Origin: G039029935 sp039029935
Lineage (GTDB): Bacteria > Chloroflexota > Anaerolineae > Caldilineales > Caldilineaceae
Length of the DNA: 26,070 bases
Reading direction: 5' to 3'
NCBI GenBank assembly: GCA_039029935.1
Contig: JBCCFC010000014.1
Span: 1 to 26,070, forward strand
Shown: in pieces, positions 8,411 to 17,800 of the stretch
How the letters are laid out: the number at the start of each line of letters is the position of its first letter
Position numbering within the stretch: the stretch's first letter is position 1
Made by a program: the position numbers and the translations under genes
The notes under the pieces: model-generated
Told to the model about the DNA's origin: nothing
The model's database searches: none
Seen by the model: only the letters and a program-made list of their open reading frames with translations

Positions 8411-9664
8411 ATGACAACCGAATTTGAGAAAACAACAGAGAACGAAAAATCATTTATCGATCAACTTGATGACGAGCCATCCGTCGCAATAGATGATAGC
8501 GAAGTCATCTCCAGCCAAGATGACAAAGCCTTGGTCGCATCGCAATGGCAGCTTGTGTGGTGGCGTTTTCGCAAACATCGCATTGCGATGATCAGTGCAG
8601 TGGTTGTTATCCTCTTCTATACAATAGCCGCAATCCCTGAATTTCTGGCAATCAACGACCCACAACGACAGCATGACGAAATCATCTTCATGCCACCACA
8701 GGATATCCACTTTGATGGATGGCAACCTTTTGTCTATGGCATCAAAGGGCAACGGAACCCAGACACCTTTGCCAAAGAGTATGTTGAAGATACCAGTATC
8801 AAGTACTATGTTGAATTCTTTGCCGAAGGCTATGAGTATACGCTTTGGGGCATCTTTCCCAGCAGTACACATCTCTTTAGCCTTGGCAATGGCATTACCG
8901 AAACGGGTGAAGAAGTGCCTGTTCAGTGGGGTGTCCTCCAGCATGACAGCGGCAATCCAACGTATAATCCAGTGCCACTCTATCCATTAGGCACAGACCG
9001 CATGGGGCGTGACATGTGGTCACGCGTTATGTATGGCACACGCATTTCGCTCTCGATTGGGCTGATTGGCGTTCTCATCAGTCTATTCTTGGGCTTGCTG
9101 CTGGGTGGCGTCTCTGGTCTCTATGGTGGCCTTGCCGACAACATCATCCAGCGTGTCATCGAATTCCTGCGTTCCATGCCCACCATTCCACTCTGGCTCT
9201 CATTGGGTGCAGCCGTCCCACTCGAATGGTCGGTCCTGCAAGTCTACTTTGCCATCACCGTTATCCTATCACTCATCGGTTGGACAGGACTCGCCCGCGA
9301 GGTGCGCGGACGATTCTTGGCCCTGCGTGAGGAAGACTTTATCATGGCCGCGCGATTTGCAGGTGCAGGTGAACTGCGCATTATCTTCCGCCACATGATC
9401 CCGTCCTTCCTCAGCCACATCATCGCCACGCTGACACTCAGTGTCCCCACCATGATTATCTCAGAGACAGCACTCAGCTATCTCGGCTTGGGCCTGCGTC
9501 CACCAGCCATCAGTTGGGGCATTTTGCTCTTTGAGGCGCAGAATTTGCAGTCGGTCGCGGGAGCACCTTGGCTGTTGTTGCCGGGGGCGTTTGTTGTCGT
9601 TTCGATTATGGCGTTCAACTTCTTGGGGGATGGGCTGCGGGATGCGGCAGATCCATATGGGTAA
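8411..9664 (+). CDS. ABC transporter permease, DppC/OppC type, with enlarged extracytoplasmic loop
   Basis: This 417-aa permease is about 120 residues longer than usual DppC proteins. Residues 1-45 form an acidic cytoplasmic N-terminus, and a first helix lies at about 58-78. Residues about 85-190 form an extra extracytoplasmic segment. The hallmark YPLGTDRMGRDMWSRVMYG (about 191-209) then leads into five further helices. The EAA-type loop is MAARFAGAGELRIIFRHMIP. It pairs with the upstream permease, starting 16 nt after its stop with a GAAGAAG ribosome site. DppD/DppF ATPase genes are absent downstream, so the transporter must borrow them from elsewhere. Confidence 0.92.
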   Translation: MTTEFEKTTENEKSFIDQLDDEPSVAIDDSEVISSQDDKALVASQWQLVWWRFRKHRIAMISAVVVILFYTIAAIPEFLAINDPQRQHDEIIFMPPQDIHFDGWQPFVYGIKGQRNPDTFAKEYVEDTSIKYYVEFFAEGYEYTLWGIFPSSTHLFSLGNGITETGEEVPVQWGVLQHDSGNPTYNPVPLYPLGTDRMGRDMWSRVMYGTRISLSIGLIGVLISLFLGLLLGGVSGLYGGLADNIIQRVIEFLRSMPTIPLWLSLGAAVPLEWSVLQVYFAITVILSLIGWTGLAREVRGRFLALREEDFIMAARFAGAGELRIIFRHMIPSFLSHIIATLTLSVPTMIISETALSYLGLGLRPPAISWGILLFEAQNLQSVAGAPWLLLPGAFVVVSIMAFNFLGDGLRDAADPYG

Positions 9665-9719
9665 TATTGGTATCCCCAATCAGCAAACCTTCCAAACCTG
9701 ATACAATGGAGATCACACG

Positions 9720-10853
9720 ATGACAGCGATGAAACCTGCAAAATATTTAATCCAACATGAGGATGCGCTGGAAACACCACCAGACCTGTTAGACACGTTT
9801 ATCACACCAACAGAGCATTTCTTTGTGTGCAGCGCAACCCAAACGCCCCTGATTGACATCAAAACATATGTCATCGAGATTAGTGGCGATGCGGTTGAAC
9901 GCCCAGTGACACTGACATTTGATGATTTGGTGCGGATGCCCGCCCGTACCTTTGCTGCTTATCTGGAATGTGCAGGCAATCATCGTGCCCTCTTCAGCCG
10001 CATTCACGGCAAGGAACCGCAAACGAATGGTGACCTCGTGATGACGCCTTGGATGATAGGAGGGATTGGCAATGCAATTTGGACAGGAGTCTCACTGAGT
10101 GATGTGTTGGCATTGGCTGGTGTAAAAGAGACAGCAGTGGATGTGAACATCAAGGGGCTGGACAGGGATGCGCCGGAGGGAGGGGTGAGTCGTCCCATCC
10201 CCATTGAGAAAGCACTGGACCCTGATACGATTTTGGCTTACATGATGAATGGCGGGATGCTTCCGCCTGATCATGGCGCGCCTGTGCGTTTGGTTGTGCC
10301 GGGGTGGATTGGTGCCAACAGCATCAAATGGGTTGGATCGATTACAGTATCCAGCGAGAAGATTTGGGTAGAGCGCAATACAAAACATTATGTCATGATT
10401 GGTGATGAATGGGCGGGTGATCATGAGCATGGTGTCTTGGGGGGAGAGATCACAACACAGACGATTAAAAGCTCATTGCTCTTGCCTTGGAATGTCGTAT
10501 TCAGAAGAGAGACCAAGTTAATTCGCGGGATTGCACGTTCACCACATGCACCGATTCAGCGTGTAGAATGGTGTATTTACGATATCAATGGGGAGTGGGT
10601 GCGCGGGGGACATGCGCAATTGCTACCACCGTTTTTCAAACATGCATGGGTCCATTTTGAATTTGAGTGGGATGATGCCATCCCTGGAGAGTACACAATC
10701 ACCACACGAGCGGTGGATCGCGCAGGGAACGCAGAACCGATGGAAATTCCATTTAACCAAGAAGGGTATTTGTTCAATCAGGTCTATGGACATCCTGTTA
10801 AGGTAAAACTCGTATTAGATAAGACGGATATGTGGGTATCAAATGGGTCGTAA
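9720..10853 (+). CDS. Sulfite-oxidase-family molybdopterin enzyme, cytoplasmic
   Basis: This 377-aa protein has the two-domain layout of the sulfite oxidase family. An oxidoreductase molybdopterin-binding domain spans about 20-260, with the molybdenum-ligand cysteine C84 in YLECAGNHRALF. A Mo-co dimerisation domain (about 265-377) follows. No Tat or Sec signal is present, so it is probably cytoplasmic, unlike YedY/MsrP or the periplasmic SorA type. No heme b5 domain is fused, so the electron acceptor is separate and not visible here. It follows the permease by 55 bp, with a TGGAGA ribosome site before 9720; Met4 is an alternative start. It may be co-transcribed with the transporter. The substrate could be sulfite, but this family includes members of unknown substrate. 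Confidence 0.88.
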   Translation: MTAMKPAKYLIQHEDALETPPDLLDTFITPTEHFFVCSATQTPLIDIKTYVIEISGDAVERPVTLTFDDLVRMPARTFAAYLECAGNHRALFSRIHGKEPQTNGDLVMTPWMIGGIGNAIWTGVSLSDVLALAGVKETAVDVNIKGLDRDAPEGGVSRPIPIEKALDPDTILAYMMNGGMLPPDHGAPVRLVVPGWIGANSIKWVGSITVSSEKIWVERNTKHYVMIGDEWAGDHEHGVLGGEITTQTIKSSLLLPWNVVFRRETKLIRGIARSPHAPIQRVEWCIYDINGEWVRGGHAQLLPPFFKHAWVHFEFEWDDAIPGEYTITTRAVDRAGNAEPMEIPFNQEGYLFNQVYGHPVKVKLVLDKTDMWVSNGS

Positions 10854-10859
10854 GTTGAC

Positions 10860-11460
10860 TTATACACCAAAGCGGTAGCCCACCCCATATTCCGTAAGCA
10901 GGTAGTCTGGATTGGAGGGGTTGATCTCTATCTTGCGACGCACACGCCCGATGTACACACGCAAATATTCTGCCTCTCCCCATAATCAGCCCCCCAAACA
11001 TGTTGAAGTATATATCGATGCGACAGTACTTTGCCGATGTTTTGCATAAATGACTCCACTGAAAAAAGTCCGACTTCTGTAGAATTTGTTATTCGCTACC
11101 ACTGGTAAGAAGTCGGACTTTTGTATCGGTTTGACCTTTTTTCAGCAGAGTCATAAATAGGTAGAGCAGATTGTACTCGGTCTGGGGCAGCGTCAATGCC
11201 TCGCCACGACAGATCACCATCATTTTCTCTGCATCAATCTCCAAATCATGATAGCGTAACGTCTCGCGTGAGGAATCCTTCTCAAGCCACTGCACCCGTC
11301 GCAACGCGGCGCGGACACGTGCCATCAACTCTTCCACATCAAAAGGTTTGGTGAGATAGTCATCCGCCCCCATATCCAATGCCTTGACTTTATCCGACTC
11401 TTCGCCCAACGCGGTCAACACTTCATCTTCAACCACAAGAATTTTTGGATAGGTACTCAT
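10860..11460 (-). pseudogene. OmpR/PhoB-type response regulator pseudogene
   Basis: Three independent lesions are visible. (a) The receiver starts normally (MSTYPKILVVEDEV) but jumps directly to LTALGEESDKVKALDMGADD. About 80-85 residues, including the phospho-acceptor Asp, are missing in frame, although K in LTKPF remains. (b) The winged-helix domain (DLEIDAEKMMVICRGEALTL onward) is cut after YLFM by the 103-bp element at 11051-11153. (c) The rest of the domain (MQNIGKVLSHRYILQHVWGA, then GEAEYLRVYIGRVRRKI and LLTEYGVGYRFGV) continues after a one-base deficit at the CCCC run near 10978-10981. The end is 6 bp from the convergent molybdoenzyme gene. No partner kinase is in the window. It is non-functional as a phosphorylated regulator. 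Confidence 0.9.
11051..11153. mobile_element. 103-bp MITE with 18-bp terminal inverted repeats and TAAA target duplication
   Basis: The left end TGACTCCACTGAAAAAAG (11051-11068) matches the inverse of the right end 11136-11153 in 16 of 18 positions. TAAA flanks both sides (11047-11050 and 11154-11157), or CATAAA if the terminal CA is counted. An inner 15-bp perfect inverted repeat (11064-11078 with 11108-11122) makes most of it a hairpin. It has no coding capacity, so it needs a transposase from elsewhere. Removing the element and one TAAA rejoins the interrupted winged-helix codons as YLFMQNIGKVL. Confidence 0.9.
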
Positions 11461-11471
11461 AACATTATTAT

Positions 11472-11501
11472 TTGCGTAAGCTACCTGCTTTGTTGTAAAC
11501 T
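11472..11501 (+). promoter_or_regulatory. Possible sigma-70-type promoter upstream of potA
   Basis: TTGCGT (11472-11477) and TAAACT (11496-11501) are separated by 18 nt, about 50 bp before the GTG start at 11552. Both hexamers are imperfect. It is the best pair I could find in the short gap between the divergent regulator remnant and potA. Confidence 0.25.
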
Positions 11502-11551
11502 ATCTTCCATTAATCAGTCTGCACTAAATTTATACACAAGGATAATGAGCC

Positions 11552-12661
11552 GTGTCCACAAGTGTTCAGCTTGAAAATGTCACCAAACGCTTTGGTGATT
11601 TTGTCGCCGTTGACAGCATGTCGCTGGAGATTGGCGATGGTGAGTTTTTTTCGCTCTTGGGGCCTAGCGGCTGTGGCAAAACCACCACACTGCGCATGGT
11701 CGCTGGATTTGAGCAACCATCTGAGGGTCAGATATTTATTATGGACCAACAGGTGGCGGGGATTCCTGCCTATCGACGCCCTGTCAATACTGTTTTTCAA
11801 AACTATGCGCTGTTTCCACATATGACAGTGGCACAGAATGTTTCCTTTGGGCTGGAGATGGCAAAAGTACCCAAAACGGAGATCAAACAGCGTGTTGGTG
11901 ATGCGTTGACTCTGGTTCAGATGGGTGACTTTCACGCGCGGCGACCGGGGCAGCTTTCAGGTGGACAAAAACAGCGTGTGGCTTTGGCGCGCGCATTGGT
12001 CAACCAGCCGCGTGTGTTGTTGCTTGATGAACCACTTGGTGCGCTTGACCTCAAGTTGCGTAAAGCCATGCAACTCGAGCTTAAGCAAATCCAATCCGAG
12101 GTAGGCATCACCTTTATCTACGTCACGCATGACCAAGAAGAGGCCATCACGATGTCGGATCGCATCGCCGTCATGAACGATGGCCTTGTGCAGCAGGTAG
12201 GGGCACCGCGTGAGATTTATGAACAGCCAATCAATCGGTTTGTGGCTGATTTTATCGGTGAGACCAACTTTATTGACGGGCTGGTGGTTGAGACGGGCGA
12301 CTATACTGTACTGGAGTCAGGCGGTATCACCTTTGCGGGCAGGTCTAATGCCGCGTTACAGATGGGTACCAAGGCCACGCTTGCCGTTCGCCCAGAGAAA
12401 ATCATGCTGCACAAACACAACGAGATGGATGACTTTTTGCCTCAGGGGGGTGCAACCGATACTACGGTTTCGCTCAATGGTCGCATTGCTGATGTGATCT
12501 ACATTGGCACAGATACGCGCTACCAAGTGGCATTGCTCACGGGTGATAAGCTTTTTGTCCGTGTCCAAAATTTGGGGCAATATGAGGACGAGACACTGCA
12601 ACAGGGTGATATGGTCACAGTTGCTTGGGCACCGGATCATGCACAGGTTTTGGCAGAATAA
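11552..12661 (+). CDS. potA: Spermidine/putrescine-type ABC transporter ATP-binding protein
   Basis: This 369-aa ABC ATPase starts at a GTG with AAGGA 9 nt upstream; the ATG at 11544 is out of frame. Visible motifs in order: Walker A GPSGCGKTT, Q-loop in VFQNYALFPHMTV, signature LSGGQKQRVALARAL, Walker B VLLLDEPLGALD and switch His in YVTHDQEEA. The C-terminal part from about residue 240 is a TOBE-type regulatory domain. The phrases INRFVADFIGETNFIDG and VAVRPEKI-like LAVRPEKIML are typical of PotA and related iron/polyamine importers. It energises import with the permease encoded after it. Polyamine specificity is by family resemblance only. The gap to the permease holds a long hairpin. Confidence 0.92.
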   Translation: MSTSVQLENVTKRFGDFVAVDSMSLEIGDGEFFSLLGPSGCGKTTTLRMVAGFEQPSEGQIFIMDQQVAGIPAYRRPVNTVFQNYALFPHMTVAQNVSFGLEMAKVPKTEIKQRVGDALTLVQMGDFHARRPGQLSGGQKQRVALARALVNQPRVLLLDEPLGALDLKLRKAMQLELKQIQSEVGITFIYVTHDQEEAITMSDRIAVMNDGLVQQVGAPREIYEQPINRFVADFIGETNFIDGLVVETGDYTVLESGGITFAGRSNAALQMGTKATLAVRPEKIMLHKHNEMDDFLPQGGATDTTVSLNGRIADVIYIGTDTRYQVALLTGDKLFVRVQNLGQYEDETLQQGDMVTVAWAPDHAQVLAE

Positions 12662-12667
12662 AATGCA

Positions 12668-12733
12668 GGGTGTGTGGCCTTGTGTCCGCCCAAATCATAT
12701 ACACGCAGTGGGCAGGCGCAAGGCCACACGCCC
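12668..12733 (+). repeat. Long GC-rich inverted repeat between potA and potB
   Basis: A 24-nt arm (12668-12691, containing GTGTGGCCTTGTGTCCGCCC) pairs with 12710-12733 across an 18-nt loop. The four mismatched positions all read as G-T/G-U wobbles in one strand orientation. It starts 6 nt after the potA stop and ends 16 nt before the potB ATG. It should be very stable and may uncouple expression of the two genes. Confidence 0.8.
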
Positions 12734-12749
12734 CTACGGTTTCATCATT

Positions 12750-14093
12750 ATGACAGCAACAACAATTTCACAAAATCAACCACGCCCAACAGACTTCGCC
12801 AACTTGATTGACCCACTGACTCGCATCGCCGCGTGGCTCTCGCTTGGTCGTGCTGCGCTTTGGGGCGTCCTGCTCTTTCGCTGGATGACCTTTATCAATT
12901 TCAATTGGTCGGCCTTTGATCTCGAAAATGCACTTGCCACCTTCCCACCACTGATTCCCTACCTAATCTACGGAATTGGGCTTGGCATTGATGCCGTCAT
13001 CGGTGTAATCTTGCTCTGGAAACCAACCGTGGGACGCTGGACAGGTGTCACTTGGAACACGCTGCTGGTCCTACTCTTGGGGGCGTATTGGGCTGGCACA
13101 GGCGAATTCTTTGGCGCAATCTTCTTTGTCGCGCTTGCAGGCATGATGCTGATTTTGTTGACAAGACAGACTGCTTGGGCTGTCAACTATCCTGCCGCCT
13201 TCTGGCTGATTGTCTTCTTTGTGTTGCCCAATGTCATCGTCTTTCTCATCAGCTTAAGCGAACGGGGGCCACGCGGCACGATCATCTATCCAGAACTATC
13301 TCTTGCTGGGTTAGCCATCCTCTTTGATGACTATACCCGCTTCTTTAGTCAAATTGGTGGGCAATATATCTATCTGCAAATTTTCTGGCGATCATTTTGG
13401 TTAGCAATTGTCAACACACTCATCTGTCTTCTCTTTGGCTATCCCTTCGCCTACTGGATAGCGCGACGCCCTCAACGCTGGCGTAATATTCTCATCTTTC
13501 TGGTCATGATTCCGTTCTGGACCAACTTCTTGGTACGCACCTATGCATGGATGTTGATCCTGCGTGATTCAGGGCTGATCAATAGCTTTTGGACGACAAC
13601 GCTGCATGAACAGGCAGTGGCACTCTCGGCCAATAGCAGCTTCTTCGCATGGCTTGCCACCATGACCGCCGACCCCTTGCCCCTGCTCTTTAATCAGGGC
13701 GCGGTCTTCTTGGGACTCTTCTACGGCTATCTACCCTTTGTGGTTCTCCCCATTTACAGCAATCTGGAACAACTCGATTGGTCTCTGCTCGAAGCGGCGT
13801 CCGATCTTGGGGCCAACAGTTTTTATAGTACCACACGCATCCTGTTACCGCTCTCCTTGCCTGGGATTGTGGCAGGTGGCATCATCGTCTTTGTCCCCTC
13901 ACTGGGTGCATACATCACCCCCGCACTGATGGGTGGTGGCAAGGTTGCCCTCTTGGGGAATCTGCTCCAGCAGCAGTTTATGACCACGCGTGATTGGCCC
14001 TTTGGCTCGGCCATCGGCTTCCTGATGATGGCTGTGATGTTGCTGGCAATTTTGATTTACTTCCGCGTGTCAGGTGAGAGCGCAAAGAGGTAA
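12750..14093 (+). CDS. potB: PotB-like ABC transporter permease with extra N-terminal membrane domain
   Basis: The 447-aa product starting at 12750 (MTATTISQNQPRPTDFANLI) is the likely form; a longer frame reaches back into potA and reads through the hairpin. Residues from about 148 (NYPAAFWLIVFFVLPNVIVF) to the end match PotB/HisM-type permeases: six helices, RTYAWMLILRDSGLIN typical of PotB, and the EAA loop EAASDLGANSFYSTTRILLP. The first about 145 residues add some four hydrophobic segments not found in standard PotB (about 285 aa). No Shine-Dalgarno-like sequence precedes the ATG. PotC and the binding protein PotD do not follow. Confidence 0.85.
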   Translation: MTATTISQNQPRPTDFANLIDPLTRIAAWLSLGRAALWGVLLFRWMTFINFNWSAFDLENALATFPPLIPYLIYGIGLGIDAVIGVILLWKPTVGRWTGVTWNTLLVLLLGAYWAGTGEFFGAIFFVALAGMMLILLTRQTAWAVNYPAAFWLIVFFVLPNVIVFLISLSERGPRGTIIYPELSLAGLAILFDDYTRFFSQIGGQYIYLQIFWRSFWLAIVNTLICLLFGYPFAYWIARRPQRWRNILIFLVMIPFWTNFLVRTYAWMLILRDSGLINSFWTTTLHEQAVALSANSSFFAWLATMTADPLPLLFNQGAVFLGLFYGYLPFVVLPIYSNLEQLDWSLLEAASDLGANSFYSTTRILLPLSLPGIVAGGIIVFVPSLGAYITPALMGGGKVALLGNLLQQQFMTTRDWPFGSAIGFLMMAVMLLAILIYFRVSGESAKR

Positions 14094-14241
14094 ATCTATC
14101 TAATCTTCCTCAAACGGGGGAAATGGGCGGCGTGAATTTGACCCATGAACCGGACTGTAGTATATCCGCACGTGTTATGGTGATTATGAGGAGCTAGTTA
14201 TTGTCGTCCATTCGGTTGATTGAGCAGGTACAGGCTGCACG

Positions 14242-14895
14242 TCATGTACAGTCCAGCAAGATATGATAGATGTCGATTGGGCGGCCCACCAAACTACGGT
14301 CGTGGTTACTGAGCCATACATCATTGAATGATGACGTATTGAAATCTTTTTGAGGCGGGTTCAAATCCAAGTTAGTGGCATCTTGGTCGATTCTGTCCCA
14401 GATGTCTTTCTTCCACGATGCCACTGTGCCACTTTGTACATAACCAAGCATTGCTGCTTCATCATATCTTTCACCATAAGCCCCAGTGATAAAACAGCCC
14501 ATCCCCTTTTTATCTATATATTTGCCAATTCCATAACCATTTTTTCGCAGCCTTTTGGCCTCAAATAAATATTGTGGACGCCATTGCGAAGTTGATTCAA
14601 TAAGTATGTCAACTCGTTGACGTTTTTTACCTGTTCTCTCTTTAGATTTTATTGGACTTTCATTTTTAATTGTATATTGATTAAGCCAGCGAGGGCCTTC
14701 TTCTGTACATAGTCGATTTTCAATCGCATTCGCAATAGCCTCTGTGATATCGTCCTCTACCTGATCTTTTTCAATCGTTGAACGTATTTTGTCTATCGCG
14801 TCTTGATAACCCCAATCAATTAATTGAAATGCGTTTTTACGAAAATTATCTGAATAGCGACCATAATAATTAAGGTTTGGCGTTATTTTTTTCAT
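14242..14895 (-). CDS. Putative PD-(D/E)XK restriction endonuclease subunit
   Basis: This 217-aa protein is encoded 2 nt after the methyltransferase stop and is therefore very probably co-transcribed with it. The central stretch RVDILIE (D96) followed by YLFEAKRL (E112, K114) has the spacing and hydrophobic setting of a PD-(D/E)XK nuclease active site. The N-terminal part is helical and charged, and the C-terminal 60 residues (SFNDVWLSNHD onward) are not recognised. I infer the cleavage partner of the adjacent methyltransferase. The gene is AT-rich compared with the genes on either side, as is its neighbour, which suggests joint acquisition. It ends in TGA, a stop seen in no other intact gene here. 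The specific restriction family is not identified. Confidence 0.72.
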   Translation of the reverse strand: MKKITPNLNYYGRYSDNFRKNAFQLIDWGYQDAIDKIRSTIEKDQVEDDITEAIANAIENRLCTEEGPRWLNQYTIKNESPIKSKERTGKKRQRVDILIESTSQWRPQYLFEAKRLRKNGYGIGKYIDKKGMGCFITGAYGERYDEAAMLGYVQSGTVASWKKDIWDRIDQDATNLDLNPPQKDFNTSSFNDVWLSNHDRSLVGRPIDIYHILLDCT

Positions 14896-14897
14896 TG

Positions 14898-17800
14898 TTA
14901 ATACCCCGTTGATTCCGTGAGGATTCTCCCAATAATTTCTCCCGCATCATGAATAGCTTGTGTTCGTGTCCAGTCGATTAATCGCGGTGCTTTATAAAGA
15001 TGGATGTGTGGTCCATCGAACAGATACAAACTACGCTGAATATAAACCCACTGGCTAATTTGCTCGCGTATGTTCTCGCTCAATTCTGCAAAAAGTAGTG
15101 TTTGAATTGAATCCTGCGTAACTTCAACTTTAACAGGTTTAACTTCTTCGATGCTTTGCTCATTTGTAATCTCAACTATGCATTCAACTAGGTCATTTGA
15201 AAAGGCGATACTTACTTGATGATATGCTGCTTCCATTGTGAAAGCATTCAGTTCCGCTTGTAGTTCCTTTGCATATGCCAGTAACTCTTTGGGAGTAGGC
15301 TCACGTACTGATTTTTTATTGGTCGTTACTTGATCCAATGGCAAACGAACTTGTATAAACTCATCAATAATCAAGCGTGTATCTAGTGGAATTTTCAACA
15401 ATTCATAAATCTTTTTATCAATTTGTCGTTGTACTTGTATTTGCAATAGATCAAGAGAAGGCTTAATTTTTTTATATTCGCGGGGTGTTAAAGGATTGCC
15501 ATTATACTGAGCTTGATCATGACTAATTCTATTATACTCAGTCTCTCCAATGTTTAGTTCTAATTGTGTAGATTTGAGTTCAGCAACTAATCGACTAACT
15601 CTATCTTGTTCATAATAGACTATATCCTCATAAAATTTAGCAAGATTACGCGTCTGCTCCATTGTAAAATCAGGCGTGGGGAGTCTGCCAACCTCTGTTG
15701 TAGAGACGCGCTTTGCCCGTCTGGATATACCCCATTCTGGTGAATGAAAAAACAAGTAATAAGCGACAAGGCTTGAATTTAGATACACTGTCAGCGCTTT
15801 CAAATAATCTTCTTTATGAGGAACAGATTTCTTTTGCGCCGCAATTCCCATCTGCCTTGGTGAAATTACAAAATCTTCGTTACTATACGCAATATAATTT
15901 TGCCATGCAGGTGAGATAACAATATGGGGGGCCCATGTAACGCTAAGCCCTTTTTGCCCGCCCTGTTTCCGCACATAACACTTCTCATCAGGTATATCAT
16001 CGAGTATGCTAGAAGGAAGAGAAAATCGAAAAGGAATATATTTCATAGTATTTGTATTAAATTGTTTTTTGTCCTTAATACAGGGAACATGTATTAGTTC
16101 ATCTATAGAGTCAGACTGGTAATCTCGAAGTTGTGAGCCTTCATGAAATACCAGTTTATTTTTTTGACATATGTCATTCAAGGTTTCAGGAATAAGGAAC
16201 TGAATTTTTTTAATTATTCTTTCATCAATATAGGTCCCCCACAGTGCTATCTTCCATATGATAAATTCACCAGTTTGAGCTAAATATGGAGATATAGTCC
16301 GAATTCCATTTTCATTAATTGTAATTGACCATGGACTATTGTTATGACTTGTTTTTTGTTCAACGCCCCATATTCCATAATGGATAATTTCGGGTTGATC
16401 TTCTTGATTAAGAGCAGTTCGATAGATAACTGTAGCTGCTGGTAATACATCTTTTTTATCTTTACCAAATAGAAAATCCCGAAGATTGGCAAAGTTTGTA
16501 AATCTCAAAACAGCATGCTCTGTAAAGAATTTTTGTCGAAATTTCTTAGAGTTGAGATTGTAAAGACTTGTTGCTGGTAATAAAAGCCCAACAATGCCTT
16601 TGGGGTTCAATAGGTGCATGACCAACCAACTAAATGCTTCCGCAACTCGTTGTCCACTAACTTTGTGTTGAGATAATTTTATCCATGAGAGAGCAAATCT
16701 ATCTTCTTTTTTGTTTAGTTTACTGGTCCATGGGGGATTGCCAACTATCCAATCAAAATTAAGACGTTTAGCCCAAAATTGGGCATCAGACTGTTCACTC
16801 TTCAGATCAAAAAAATCAGTTTCAAAAATTTGTGTATTGTGCAGATTTGGAAACTTAAATTCAAGCCTATCTAAATCTGGAGGATTAACATAATGCAATA
16901 ATGTTAAAATCAGACTAAATTCTGTAATATAGCAAGCATCCCGTTCTCGCTCGACACCGTAGATACTCTCGACCAATATCTCCTTTAAGTCATGAGGGGT
17001 GAGCCGTTGCCTTAAACGTACAATTTCTTTTTCAATTAAACGGCGATAGGCAAGGACCAAAAAAATTCCAGAACCACATGCTGGATCCAAAATTTTCCCA
17101 CCTCGTACAATAGGTTTGGCCCACTCCACCTCCGAAAGCAGATAATCGGCCAAAAATTCCGGTGTATAGATTGCCCCCTTGGCTTTTCGATTGTCAATAA
17201 ACTGCTCATAAATGGACGATAGGGTTTCCACCGGAATATATTGAAAATTATATGCTTGAAAAGGTAAATGTAATTGTTGAATAGTCTCAGGGGCAGTTGA
17301 AATAATTTTGTCTCCCTTAAAAACAGATGCCACCCAAGAAACATGCTTATCTTCGAGAGTTTCTTTTCGAGCTTTTACAAAATCTAATGGGAAAATTCTC
17401 CCATTAAATCGCTGTTCAAGAGCTTCGGTCAGCTTTTGTACTGTGTCAATCGTCGCATTATGTGAAAATATATCGCCTACTGTAATACCTTGCTCCGATA
17501 GCCAGTTATCTGTCAAAATTTTGCGATCTCGAAGGTAACTAAAATAGACATATTTGCCAATCAGTGCATGGGATATTTCCTGTGTTAACCCATTCTCTTC
17601 CAAAACCTTGCCTAATTTTTTTAGATTATTAAGTAAAGAATAATCTACACGTTGGTTCAGGTCCAATACTGCTGCATATTGAGACGCCCATATTTGACCC
17701 GAATCAACAGCTACTGACGCTAAACTAGATAAAAGCGTATTGATTTGTTGAATCTTGTCTATCTCAAAGGTATCAAGTAGACCAGTTTCTTTTGATTGAC

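Noticed and set aside
12504..12749. Upstream extension of the PotB frame to give a 529-aa protein
   Set aside because: The extra 82 residues overlap the end of potA in another frame and read through the potA-potB hairpin, with no family resemblance; ATG 12750 is preferred.
14094..14241. Remnant of potC after potB
   Set aside because: Translation in all frames gives short peptides with no permease resemblance.
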